41,550 nucleotides of DNA from an uncultured Oscillospiraceae bacterium (GTDB lineage: Bacteria > Bacillota > Clostridia > Oscillospirales > JAAYXM01). The DNA lies in contig CAKSEF010000008.1 in NCBI GenBank assembly GCA_934446465.1, positions 1-41,550 on the forward strand, read 5' to 3'. Shown here piece after piece: positions 24,163-32,583 of the stretch. The notes beneath the pieces are model-generated. The model was not told where the DNA came from. It worked only from the letters and a program-made list of their open reading frames with translations, and ran no database searches. How positions within the stretch are numbered: the first letter of the stretch is position 1; each line of letters starts with the position of its first letter. The position numbers were made by a program, and so were the translations under genes.

Positions 24163-24735
24163 TTATTTCTCAAGGCGCGGGGTAACCTCTCTCAGATATC
24201 CGAGAAGCTCGCCCGCGGAAAACGGCGTGTCGTTTTCTATCCACCACATGATAGTGTCGAGACAGCCTCCGATATAAAAATTCGCAAGCACGGGAGCGGG
24301 GATGTCCGTTTTCACTCCGTTCTCCGCACTCTGACGGAGCATTTCCTCAAAGCGCGCAACCACACCGCTCCTGAACCGTGAAATGAACGAATTGTGCCTG
24401 TTTTTTACAATAAGCGTCTTAAAAACGTCCATGTTATCCTCAATAAAGTTCATAAAATTTGCCGCGACGGAGAAATAATATTCGCGTATTTCGCCTGTCT
24501 GCGGGCCGTTCTGCGGGATATCTTCAAACTTTTTCTCTATTTCGGATGTGATTTCCAAAAGCAGGTCATATTTGTCGTCATAGTGCGTATAAAAGGTAGT
24601 GCGGTGAATCATCGCCGCATCACAGATATCCGTTATCGAGATTTTCTCGAACGGTTTCTTCTTCATGAGCGAAATGAGCGCCTCGGAGAGGAGTTTCTTA
24701 GTTCTGACTACGCGCAAATCCTGCGGATTTTTCAT
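24163..24735 (-). CDS. TetR/AcrR-family transcriptional regulator
   Basis: This 190-residue regulator has the TetR N-terminal DNA-binding domain (RTKKLLSEALISLMKKKPFEKISITDICDAA with MIHRTTFYTHYDDKYDLL). Its alpha-helical C-terminal ligand domain is tryptophan-containing (TIMWWIENDTPFS). It is divergent from the MMPL exporter gene, and a perfect 22-bp palindrome lies in the shared promoter region. The usual model is that the regulator represses the exporter operon and itself until a ligand binds (known for the family, inferred here). Confidence 0.93.
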   Translation of the reverse strand: MKNPQDLRVVRTKKLLSEALISLMKKKPFEKISITDICDAAMIHRTTFYTHYDDKYDLLLEITSEIEKKFEDIPQNGPQTGEIREYYFSVAANFMNFIEDNMDVFKTLIVKNRHNSFISRFRSGVVARFEEMLRQSAENGVKTDIPAPVLANFYIGGCLDTIMWWIENDTPFSAGELLGYLREVTPRLEK

Positions 24736-24778
24736 GACTTTCCCACCTTATTTTATAATAATGTCTACACATTTTGAA

Positions 24779-24800
24779 AAATGTATGATATCATACATTT
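24779..24800. promoter_or_regulatory. 22-bp perfect palindrome, probable TetR operator
   Basis: The half-site AAATGTATGAT (24779-24789) is followed directly by its exact complement ATCATACATTT (24790-24800). It lies 14 bases upstream of the -35 box of the exporter promoter and 44 bases before the regulator ATG, as expected for a TetR operator. Confidence 0.8.
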
Positions 24801-24814
24801 AAAAGAATTTGTTC

Positions 24815-24843
24815 TTGTACAGCGCGTTTCTGTGTAATATAAT
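24815..24843 (+). promoter_or_regulatory. Promoter of the MMPL-GLUG operon
   Basis: TTGTAC (24815-24820), a 17-base spacer and TATAAT (24838-24843); GGAGG precedes the ATG at 24906. Confidence 0.75.
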
Positions 24844-24905
24844 ATTATGAAAAAGAACATTTGTCAAGTTAATATACACATGTATAACAATTTGGAGGAT
24901 TTTGA

Positions 24906-27350
24906 ATGAGCGACAAAATAAAAGACGGACCGGGGGTTATGTATAAAATCTCCGAATTTATTGTGGACAAGAGGAATATTTTCTTCCTGTTCTTCATTTT
25001 CGCCGCTATTTTCAGCTTTTTTTCACAGAATTGGGTCGAGGTCGAGCAGGACGTTACAAAATACCTCCCCGAAGAGACGGAGACGCGCCGGGGAATAGAA
25101 CTCATGGATAAGGAATTTCTCACATACGGCACGGCGAGCGTCATGGTCTCCAACATCTCCTACGACCGCGCAAAGGAGCTTGCGGAGGAGCTTGAAAAAA
25201 TCGACGGCGTATCGGGTGTCGAATTTGAGAATAACGACAAGCATTTCAAAAACGCGTCGGCGCTCTTCTCCGTAACCTTCAATGGCAAGACGGAGGACGA
25301 GGTAAGTGAAAAGGCACTCTCCGCCATAAAGCGAAAGATAAAAGCCTACGACACATATATACTGAGCGATGTCGGAAACGACAGCCAGGGTGAACTAAAC
25401 TCTGAAATGAGCGTTATCCTCGTCATTGCGGCAATCATTATCGGAGCGGTTCTGCTCTTTACGTCAAAGTCGTATACCGAGGTAATCGTGCTTGCAATAA
25501 CATTTGCGGCGGCGGCCGTTCTCAATAAGGGAACGAACTTTATGCTCGGAAAAATCTCGTTCATTTCAAACTCCGTCGCGGTTGTGCTTCAGCTTGCACT
25601 GGCAATCGACTACGCGATTATTCTCTGCCACCGCTTCACGGAGGAGCGGGAGCATCTCGACCGGCGCGAGGCGGTTATAGCCGCGCTCTCGAAAGCCATA
25701 CCCGAGATAAGCGCGAGCAGTCTTACCACAATTTCAGGCCTTGCGGCGCTTATAACCATGCAGTTCAAGATAGGCCAGGACCTCGGAATCGTTCTTATCA
25801 AAGCTATCTTTTTAAGCCTGTTTTCCGTGTTTACGCTTATGCCCGGGCTTCTTATGCTGCTGGGAAACAGCATGGAAAGAACGCGCCACAAAAACCTTGT
25901 TCCGTCAATTTCGTTTATCGGACGCTTTGACATACGCACAAAGAAGATTATTCCGCCGATATTCCTTATACTTATGGCGCTCGGATTCTTCTTATCGAAC
26001 AAATGCCCGTACTCGTTCGGGAATACGGGTCTTTCGACAATTAAGAAAAGCACCCGCCAGATAGCGGAGCAGAAAATAGAAAACACATTCAGGAGAACAA
26101 ACCTGCTTGCGCTTGTCGTGCCGTCGGGCGATTATGAGAAGGAGGCGCGCCTGCTCTCCGAAATCGGTTCATACAGCGAAGTTGAGAAGACACAGGGGCT
26201 TGCAAATACCGAGGCGATGTCCGGATATATGCTGACGGACGCCCTCACCCCGCGCGAGTTCGGCGAGCTTGCCGAGGTCGATTACGAGGCAACAAAGCTC
26301 CTCTATGCCGCATATGCCGTGCATCTGGAGGATTACGGCAAGGTGATAAACAACCTCGATTCATATTCCGTTCCGCTTATAGATATGCTCATGTTCCTGC
26401 ATGATGAAATCTCTGGCGGGTATGTTACCCTCGATGACGACATAACAGACAAAATCAATGAAATTTACGAAAAAATTTACGACGCCAAGCTCCAGCTTGA
26501 GAGCGAGAAATACAGCAGACTGCTTGTGTATCTCAATACACCCGAGGAGGGCGGGCAGGCGTTCGCGCTTCTTGATACACTCCACGGCGTGCTTGAAAAA
26601 TACTACCCCGAGGACGCGCTCATAGTCGGAAATACGACGAGCGACTATGACCTCCAAAGCTCCTTCTCGCGCGATAATGTGGTAATAGGAGTTCTGTCCG
26701 CGCTGTTCGTTGTTCTTGTTCTGTTCTTTACATTCAAATCCGCCGCGCTTCCGATATTCCTCATAGCGGTTATTCAGGGAAGCGTATGGATTAACTTCTC
26801 GTTCCCGTACCTCATGAACAAGAACCTCTATTTCCTCGGCTACCTCATAGTAAGCTCCATACAGATGGGCGCAAACATCGACTACGCAATAGTCATTTCA
26901 AGCCGGTACACCGAGCTTAAACAGAAGATGGGTTCGTCCGAGGCGATGATAGAAACGCTCAATCTCGCATTCCCGACAATACTCACATCGGGAACGATAC
27001 TTGCCGCCGCCGCGGCGCTCATCGCGTTCATATCGACAAACGGCATAATCGCCGCGATAGGCGAGTGCCTTGCGCGCGGTACGGTTATATCAATAATACT
27101 CGTTCTCGGCGTGCTCCCGCAGATACTTCTGCTCGGAGACAAGATTACGGACGCAACGGCGTTCTCGCTCACTCCGAAGCTTCCCATACACAAGGGCTCG
27201 GGACTCACGGTTGTGAACGGCCGTGTACGAGGAAGAATCAACGGCGTGGTGGACGCAAACATCCGCGGAGTTATAAAGGGCGACGTTTCGGCCGTCATAC
27301 GCTCCGCCGACATAACGGAAGAGGAGGATGGCGAAAATGAAAAAGAATAG
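24906..27350 (+). CDS. MMPL/RND-superfamily exporter (HAE3-like)
   Basis: The 814-residue membrane protein has the duplicated RND layout: a first helix (NIFFLFFIFAAIFSFFSQNW), an external domain, then five to six helices, repeated. Each half has the charged helix with the Asp-Tyr pair used for proton coupling in MMPL proteins (LALAIDYAIILCHRFTEE near 236, GANIDYAIVISSRYTEL near 658). External loops are short and hold no coiled coil, unlike Bacillus YdgH-type MMPL proteins. The cytoplasmic tail carries a run of short GxxxG-type repeats (NGRVRGRINGVV, IRGVIKGDVSAVI) reminiscent of bactofilin strands. Its end overlaps the next gene by 14 bases, so both are made together. The substrate is unknown; lipids or amphiphiles are typical. 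Confidence 0.9.
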   Translation: MSDKIKDGPGVMYKISEFIVDKRNIFFLFFIFAAIFSFFSQNWVEVEQDVTKYLPEETETRRGIELMDKEFLTYGTASVMVSNISYDRAKELAEELEKIDGVSGVEFENNDKHFKNASALFSVTFNGKTEDEVSEKALSAIKRKIKAYDTYILSDVGNDSQGELNSEMSVILVIAAIIIGAVLLFTSKSYTEVIVLAITFAAAAVLNKGTNFMLGKISFISNSVAVVLQLALAIDYAIILCHRFTEEREHLDRREAVIAALSKAIPEISASSLTTISGLAALITMQFKIGQDLGIVLIKAIFLSLFSVFTLMPGLLMLLGNSMERTRHKNLVPSISFIGRFDIRTKKIIPPIFLILMALGFFLSNKCPYSFGNTGLSTIKKSTRQIAEQKIENTFRRTNLLALVVPSGDYEKEARLLSEIGSYSEVEKTQGLANTEAMSGYMLTDALTPREFGELAEVDYEATKLLYAAYAVHLEDYGKVINNLDSYSVPLIDMLMFLHDEISGGYVTLDDDITDKINEIYEKIYDAKLQLESEKYSRLLVYLNTPEEGGQAFALLDTLHGVLEKYYPEDALIVGNTTSDYDLQSSFSRDNVVIGVLSALFVVLVLFFTFKSAALPIFLIAVIQGSVWINFSFPYLMNKNLYFLGYLIVSSIQMGANIDYAIVISSRYTELKQKMGSSEAMIETLNLAFPTILTSGTILAAAAALIAFISTNGIIAAIGECLARGTVISIILVLGVLPQILLLGDKITDATAFSLTPKLPIHKGSGLTVVNGRVRGRINGVVDANIRGVIKGDVSAVIRSADITEEEDGENEKE

Positions 27351-30300
27351 CCTGCGCGTACTCGCGCTTCTTCTCGCCGCCGCGCTTCTGCTCCCGCTTA
27401 CCGTGCTTGCGGACTTCACGGGCGGTGAGGTGAAAATATCCTCGGCAAAGGACTTTGTGCGCTTTGCAAAGGACTGCTCTCTCGACAGCTACTCAAAAGA
27501 CAAAACATTCGTTCTCACCTGCGATATAGACATATCAAAAGAGGAATTTACCCCCGCACCGATATTCTGCGGTACGTTTGACGGAAACGGACACACGATA
27601 AAGGGCTTTTCCTACGACAAAAACGGCTCGCAGACGGGGCTTTTCCGCCGAATTGCCGAGTCGGGAACCGTGAAAGACCTCTCCGTCGAGGGAATGGTTA
27701 TTCCGGGCGGTTCGGCAAAGGAAATAGCGGGAATTGCCGGGGTAAACGCGGGAAAAATTCTTAACTGCACCTTCCGCGGAGTCGTCAAGGGCGTATCCTT
27801 TGTCGGCGCGGTCGCGGGAAAGAACCTGTCAAGCGGTATTATCGCCGACTGCATGAGCACGGGCTCGGTTTTCGGCGAACACTATATAGGCGGTATCTGC
27901 GGAGAAAACTTCGGCAGTATCGTAAACTGCGAAAACGACTCGAGCGTAAACGTAACGACGACAGAGGCAAAGCTCAGTCTTGAGGATATTGACTTCAAAA
28001 ACCTCATTTCCACGGAGAACACGGCGGATATAACGGATATCGGCGGCATTGCGGGAAAGAGCACGGGCATCGTCTCCGGCTGTAAAAACCGCGCCAATGT
28101 CGGATACCCACACGTCGGCTACAACGTGGGCGGTATCTGCGGTCGTCAGTCGGGATACTTAAACCTCTGCGAAAATTCGGGCAATATCCGCGGAAGAAAG
28201 GATATCGGCGGTATCTGCGGTCAGGCAGAGCCGTATACCGTCCTCAAATACAGTGAGGATAAGCTCGACAGCATATCAAAAGAGCTCGATATACTCTCCT
28301 CGCACCTCGACGGCGCGCTCAACTCGGCGGACAATATGTCCTCGGGTATATCCTCCGAGCTTTCGGGGATAAACTCGGCGGCGCGCACTGCGAAGGACAA
28401 TGCACAGATACTCAAGGACAAGGCAAAAGACCTGCTGAATACGAATATAGACGACTTAAACGCGTCATCGGTCAGAATAACCGAGACGATAAACGAAATA
28501 TCGGACGCGCTCGACAGCGACGCACTCTCCGAGCTTTCGAAGGGGCTTGAGGACTTGGGCTCGGCATTCGACAAAATAGCCAACGTATCGGATTTGAGCG
28601 ACTACGAGCGGGACATGATATTTTTAAGCACGCAGAACGCAATAAAGGAACTCCGCACGGCGTCGCGCGAACTCTCAAACGCGCTTAAGAGCTTCCGCAA
28701 ATGCGTAAACGACCCGTCAAAGGTCGCGGAGGGAACGCGTGAGCTGAAGGAGGCGCTCTCGAAATATGCCGATGCCTCGGCAAAGCTCTCGGGCGAGCTT
28801 GCGAAGCTCTCCGAGACTCTCGGCAATATCTCGAACGCGCTTAAAAACGCAGACTTCGCGGAGGCGTCAAAATATTTTGCCGAGGCGGGAGAGATACTTA
28901 AGCGCTCCGGCGCATACTTTGCCGAGGCGGGAAGCGCGCTGAAGGGCGCGGGCGGGGCTATTCAGAAGATAGCGGACGGACTCTCCCTCAGCAACGGGCA
29001 GTATATAATTGACGGCATAAAGAGTATCGAAAATGCGTTTGATGCGCTCGACCGCGCGGGAGAGAATATATCCGAAGCGCTCGACAGATTCCACGAGAAT
29101 GTTGACCTGTCCGAGCTTTCAAAGGTCGGAGACGAGTTCTCCTCAGCCGCGGACAGAATTAAAAATGCCGTGGACGGACTTTCCGACTCGGCGGATAAGA
29201 TAAGAAGCGCGCTGAAAAAGCTCGCGGAACAGCCGATTATAACAATAACGAAAACGGACGAGAGCTTCGACAAGGCCGAGGACGATTTCCAAAACAGCAT
29301 AAGCGATATATCCGACGCCTTTGAGAGACTTAACGACGTGGCTAAAACAGGCGTCGACAATATAGTCTCGTCCCTGCGCGGTGTTTCCGACAGTATTTCA
29401 AAGATTTGCGATATACTGACCGACGCGGCAGACGACTTTGAAAGCAAAAGCCTTTCCGATGCGGTCGATGAAAAGAAAACGGATATATCGCTTGAGGATA
29501 CCGACAGTCTGACGACGGGGAAAACCGCAAAGTCGAAAAATACGGGCGCGGTTGAAGGCGATGTCAACGTCGGCGGTATCTGCGGTTCAATGGCGGTCGA
29601 ATACGATTTCGACCTCGAGGACGACATAACAAAAGAGGGAAATAAGACGAAAAACATTTCGCTTCTGCTTCGCTCGGTCGTGCGCGAGTGCGAAAACTCG
29701 GGCGAAGTAACGGCGAAAAAAGACCGCGTCGGCGGCATCTGCGGAAAAATGAGCCTCGGATGCGCCATAAGCTGTGTGAATACGGGCGCGGTAAAGAGCA
29801 CGAACGGCGATTATGTCGGAGGTATCTGCGGAGACAGCGACACAACGGTAAAAGACTGCGCCGTGCGCGCGTCCGTTTCGGGCGATGACTATGTAGGCGG
29901 AGTATGCGGGCGTGCGTCCGACATCATCTCCTGCCGAAGCGCGGTATATATTGAGGAGAGCGACGAATACACCGGCGCGGTTGCCGGAACCGTTGAGGGC
30001 GATGTGAGAGATGCGCTGTTCCTCGACTACGGAATCGGCGCCGTAAACGGCATAAGCTATGACGGAAAGGCATACCCCTGCACGGGGGATACGCTCAAAG
30101 CCCACCCGCTCAGGAAAATCTTTGAGAAATTCTCCGCCGTGTTCAAGATTGACGGGAAGATTGTCGATACGCTCTATTTCGACTACGGCGCGTCGCTCTC
30201 CGAAGATGCTCTCCCAAAAATCCCCGAACGTTCGGGAAATTATGCGGAGTGGAACGCCGATTTTGAAAACCTGCGCAGCAATATAATCGCCGAGGCGGAA

Positions 30301-30777
30301 TACTTCCCGTATGTAACCGCGCTCGAAAGCGATATGACGCGCGGCGAAAACCTTCCGATTGTCATATGTGAGGGCGAGTTCACCGAAGGCGATGAGCTTG
30401 AAATAAAAAGACTGCCCGCGGAAAAACACGGAATACTCTACCGCGGTACGGAAGGCTACGAAATGTCGTGCGAAAAGCCGATAGGAAAGGTGCATTTCCT
30501 CCCCGAGGACGAAGGACACATTTACATATTCGCTCAAAAGGACGGCAAATACCGACGCTTAAAGTGCGAGTCCGACGGCAGATACGTCGTGTTTGAAATG
30601 CCCGAGGGGGTACGCTCTTTCTCCGCGGCAACGCGCTCAGGTATATACACACTGTATATTGTGATAGCGATAATACTCGGAGTATTAACATTTGCCGCAG
30701 TTTTGACGGCTCTTATAAAGCGTGCGGAAAAGCGCATACGCAAGCTGAAAGAAAAATACGGCGAAGAAAAAGAATAG
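27337..30777 (+). CDS. Large surface protein: GLUG beta-solenoid with inserted helical domain and C-terminal membrane anchor
   Basis: The 1146-residue protein has a signal peptide (NSLRVLALLLAAALLLPLTVLA). A beta-solenoid with GLUG-type repeats spans about residues 40-295 (GTFDGNGHTIKGF, then IGGICGEN, IGGIAGKS, VGGICGRQ, IGGICGQA). A mainly helical region of about 430 residues (300-730), rich in Leu/Ser/Asp/Ala heptads, follows. GLUG repeats then resume (740-880: VGGICG three times, VGGVCG). A mixed domain leads to one transmembrane helix near 1102-1126 and a basic tail (KRAEKRIRKLKEKYGEEKE). The ATG at 27337 is chosen with GAGGAGG 9 bases upstream; an ATG at 27328 touches it. It is co-translated with the MMPL exporter and is presumably its extracytoplasmic partner (inference). 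Confidence 0.85.
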   Translation: MKKNSLRVLALLLAAALLLPLTVLADFTGGEVKISSAKDFVRFAKDCSLDSYSKDKTFVLTCDIDISKEEFTPAPIFCGTFDGNGHTIKGFSYDKNGSQTGLFRRIAESGTVKDLSVEGMVIPGGSAKEIAGIAGVNAGKILNCTFRGVVKGVSFVGAVAGKNLSSGIIADCMSTGSVFGEHYIGGICGENFGSIVNCENDSSVNVTTTEAKLSLEDIDFKNLISTENTADITDIGGIAGKSTGIVSGCKNRANVGYPHVGYNVGGICGRQSGYLNLCENSGNIRGRKDIGGICGQAEPYTVLKYSEDKLDSISKELDILSSHLDGALNSADNMSSGISSELSGINSAARTAKDNAQILKDKAKDLLNTNIDDLNASSVRITETINEISDALDSDALSELSKGLEDLGSAFDKIANVSDLSDYERDMIFLSTQNAIKELRTASRELSNALKSFRKCVNDPSKVAEGTRELKEALSKYADASAKLSGELAKLSETLGNISNALKNADFAEASKYFAEAGEILKRSGAYFAEAGSALKGAGGAIQKIADGLSLSNGQYIIDGIKSIENAFDALDRAGENISEALDRFHENVDLSELSKVGDEFSSAADRIKNAVDGLSDSADKIRSALKKLAEQPIITITKTDESFDKAEDDFQNSISDISDAFERLNDVAKTGVDNIVSSLRGVSDSISKICDILTDAADDFESKSLSDAVDEKKTDISLEDTDSLTTGKTAKSKNTGAVEGDVNVGGICGSMAVEYDFDLEDDITKEGNKTKNISLLLRSVVRECENSGEVTAKKDRVGGICGKMSLGCAISCVNTGAVKSTNGDYVGGICGDSDTTVKDCAVRASVSGDDYVGGVCGRASDIISCRSAVYIEESDEYTGAVAGTVEGDVRDALFLDYGIGAVNGISYDGKAYPCTGDTLKAHPLRKIFEKFSAVFKIDGKIVDTLYFDYGASLSEDALPKIPERSGNYAEWNADFENLRSNIIAEAEYFPYVTALESDMTRGENLPIVICEGEFTEGDELEIKRLPAEKHGILYRGTEGYEMSCEKPIGKVHFLPEDEGHIYIFAQKDGKYRRLKCESDGRYVVFEMPEGVRSFSAATRSGIYTLYIVIAIILGVLTFAAVLTALIKRAEKRIRKLKEKYGEEKE

Positions 30778-30786
30778 TGTGAAGCA

Positions 30787-30825
30787 CCCCGCCGTTTTTT
30801 GCAGTTTTAACAAAAAACGGCGGGG
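30787..30825 (+). terminator. Long inverted repeat after the MMPL operon, likely terminator
   Basis: Fifteen-base arms (30787-30801 and 30811-30825; CCCCGCCGTTTTTTG with its complement) pair perfectly around a 9-base loop. The T-run is inside the stem, not after it, so it is an atypical terminator. Confidence 0.6.
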
Positions 30826-30892
30826 AAGAGTGCAGAAAAAACGTCCGTTTTGCCGATTTAATTATTTTCGACGAAAAAAAATGAAAAAAAGC

Positions 30893-30921
30893 TTGACAAA
30901 CGCATATCATGAGTTTATAAT
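30893..30921 (+). promoter_or_regulatory. Strong promoter for the leader ORF and liv operon
   Basis: TTGACA (30893-30898), a 17-base spacer and TATAAT (30916-30921): a full consensus. It is the only good promoter seen between the MMPL operon and livJ. Confidence 0.85.
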
Positions 30922-30951
30922 AAGCGCATAATTTTTAGTGAGGTGTAAGCA

Positions 30952-31197
30952 ATGTTTGGTTTCAATACGAAAACTTCAAACACTATGTACGATGCAGCGT
31001 CTTGTGCACCGTCAGCTTCTGCTTGCGCTTCTTCTGAAAACGCAGTCGTATTCGGCACCGCAATTGCTATTGCGGTGCTTTCTTTTATTATATCCGTTAT
31101 TGTGTGCAACGTACTTGTCGCACTAACGGTCATAATTATTATGAACGTGGTCGGCATTATAGGAAAGAACGCAAAGCTTGAATTTTCACGAACCTGA
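30952..31197 (+). CDS. 81-codon Ile/Val/Leu-rich ORF; candidate attenuator leader peptide or small membrane protein
   Basis: An ATG with GAGGTG upstream and a consensus promoter starts an 81-residue product. Residues 1-30 are polar with three cysteines. Residues 32-75 contain 23 Ile, Val or Leu in 44 positions (AIAIAVLSFIISVIV, VLVALTVIIIMNVVGIIG). The ORF ends in a hairpin overlapping its stop (AACCTG/CAGGTT), and a terminator follows 25 bases later, directly ahead of the branched-chain amino acid transporter operon. Two readings fit: a leader peptide whose Ile/Val/Leu codons sense supply, or a real one- or two-helix membrane protein. Codons include CTA and several ATA. I recognise no family. 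Confidence 0.6.
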   Translation: MFGFNTKTSNTMYDAASCAPSASACASSENAVVFGTAIAIAVLSFIISVIVCNVLVALTVIIIMNVVGIIGKNAKLEFSRT

Positions 31198-31222
31198 AAA
31201 CAGGTTGAATTGATGAAATTTT

Positions 31223-31261
31223 AAACGGCTTTGCGGAGAATAAACGCAAAGCTGTTTTTAA
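31223..31261 (+). terminator. Intrinsic terminator before livJ, possible attenuator
   Basis: AAACGGCTTTGCG (31223-31235) pairs with CGCAAAGCTGTTT (31245-31257), 13 pairs with one G-U, followed by T-rich sequence. The left arm can instead pair with CGCAAAGCT at 31170-31178 inside the leader ORF (9 pairs), which would prevent the terminator. livJ starts only 37 bases downstream with no separate promoter seen. Confidence 0.7.
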
Positions 31262-31297
31262 TTTATATTTTATTTTTAAGGAAAGAGGTAAAAGGAC

Positions 31298-32419
31298 ATG
31301 AAAACATTCAAAAGATTAGCGGCAACTTTTGCCGCGGCGGCACTGCTCGTCTCCTGCTTCGCAGGCTGCGGGCAAAACGGCGGAAGCGGTGAGTATCTCA
31401 TCGGATGCACAGGCCCGCTTACGGGAGACGCATCAAGCTACGGCATATCGGTAAAGAACGGCGCTCAGCTTGCGGTTGACGAAATCAACGCGGCAGGCGG
31501 ACTCAACGGCGCAACATTCAAGTTCGACATGAAGGACGACAAGGCAACGGCAGAAGACGCGGCAACAGGCTATGACGCACTTATGGATGCGGGTATGCAG
31601 ATTGCAATCGGAAGCGTTACCTCCGGCTCCTGCGAATCTTTTGCGGCAAAGTCGGTTGAGGATAACCTCTTCTTCATCACACCGAGCGCTTCGGCTTCAA
31701 ACGTAATCGAGAACCGCCCGAACGCATTCCGCGTTTGCTTCGGCGACCCGGACCAGGGTACTCTCGCCGCTGAGGAGCTTGCTTCCAAGTACTCCAAAAT
31801 CGGCGCAATCTACGACACAAGCGACGCTTATTCCTCCGGTATCTTCACTGCGTTTGAGGAAGAAATGAAGAAGCTCGGCAAGGACTTCGCAACACAGAGC
31901 TTCGACGCTGAGAACAAGAAGGACTTCTCCACACAGGCAGAGGCTCTTAAGGACTGCGATGTAGTATTCCTCCCGATTTACTACACTGAGGCGGGACTCA
32001 TCGCAAAGGCATTCAGCGCAAAGGGAAGCACGGCACTCCTCTTCGGATGCGACGGCCTCGACGGCGTTGCCGACCAGATTGACGAAACTGTCAAGAACGA
32101 AATCAAGTATATAACTCCGTTTGACGTAAACAGCACAAACGAAGTAACGGCTAAGTTCGTAAAGAACTATCAGGCAAAGTACAACGCACTCCCCGACCAG
32201 TTCGCTGCTGACGGCTACGACGCAGTATACGCAATCTACGAGGCTATGAAGGCGGCAAAAGTAAACGACACAAGCATCGGTGCTTCCGAGCTCTGCGACG
32301 CTGTTGTTTCCGCAATCACAGACCCGTCGTTTAAGTTAAACGGCGCAACGGGCGAAATGACATGGGATGCAAGCGGTGCATGCACAAAGGTTCCGCAGAT
32401 TGTTGACCTCAAGAAATAA
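31298..32419 (+). CDS. livJ: Branched-chain amino acid ABC transporter, substrate-binding lipoprotein
   Basis: This 373-residue type I periplasmic-binding-fold protein has a lipoprotein signal ending in VSCFAGC, so it would be anchored on the outer face of the membrane. The mature part has the LivJ/LivK pattern: IGCTGPLTGDASSYGISVKNG, AVDEINAAGGLNG, then IAIGSVTSGSC, NAFRVCFGDPDQG and ADGYDAVYAIYEAMKAA. It captures leucine, isoleucine or valine (family knowledge) for LivHMGF. GGAAAGAGG precedes the ATG. It is the first cistron of the liv operon and is separated from livH by a strong hairpin, a common way to keep the binding protein in excess. Confidence 0.93.
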   Translation: MKTFKRLAATFAAAALLVSCFAGCGQNGGSGEYLIGCTGPLTGDASSYGISVKNGAQLAVDEINAAGGLNGATFKFDMKDDKATAEDAATGYDALMDAGMQIAIGSVTSGSCESFAAKSVEDNLFFITPSASASNVIENRPNAFRVCFGDPDQGTLAAEELASKYSKIGAIYDTSDAYSSGIFTAFEEEMKKLGKDFATQSFDAENKKDFSTQAEALKDCDVVFLPIYYTEAGLIAKAFSAKGSTALLFGCDGLDGVADQIDETVKNEIKYITPFDVNSTNEVTAKFVKNYQAKYNALPDQFAADGYDAVYAIYEAMKAAKVNDTSIGASELCDAVVSAITDPSFKLNGATGEMTWDASGACTKVPQIVDLKK

Positions 32420-32445
32420 TAAAGGCATTTAAACTCCGCGCACGA

Positions 32446-32472
32446 ACGGGAGCGGTTCTTCACCGCTCCCGT
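32446..32472 (+). other. Intercistronic hairpin between livJ and livH
   Basis: ACGGGAGCGG (32446-32455) pairs with CCGCTCCCGT (32463-32472), 10 perfect GC-rich pairs with a 7-base loop and no T-run. It probably protects the livJ 3' end from exonucleases and lowers downstream expression (inference). The 164-base gap holds no other feature. Confidence 0.7.
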
Positions 32473-32583
32473 CCGCACCGTGGAAAGATTTGCGCAGACA
32501 GTGAAAAGATTATATGCACGTTTTTTCGGTGTCCGCGCAAGCCCGGCCCGAAAGCATTCGGCTGATTTTAAAGGAGAAATGAG

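Noticed and set aside
28240..29480. Repeated codon patterns in the helical part of the large surface protein, considered as a DNA repeat array
   Set aside because: Repeats are degenerate heptads at protein level, not conserved DNA repeats; no CRISPR-like spacing.
29587..30537. A 316-codon antisense frame inside the GLUG protein gene
   Set aside because: Composition is that of a reverse shadow of a repetitive gene; no promoter or ribosome site and no recognisable domain.
32361..32395. A GTGCATGCAC palindrome in livJ considered as a regulatory site
   Set aside because: Falls within conserved coding sequence and has no promoter nearby; likely chance.
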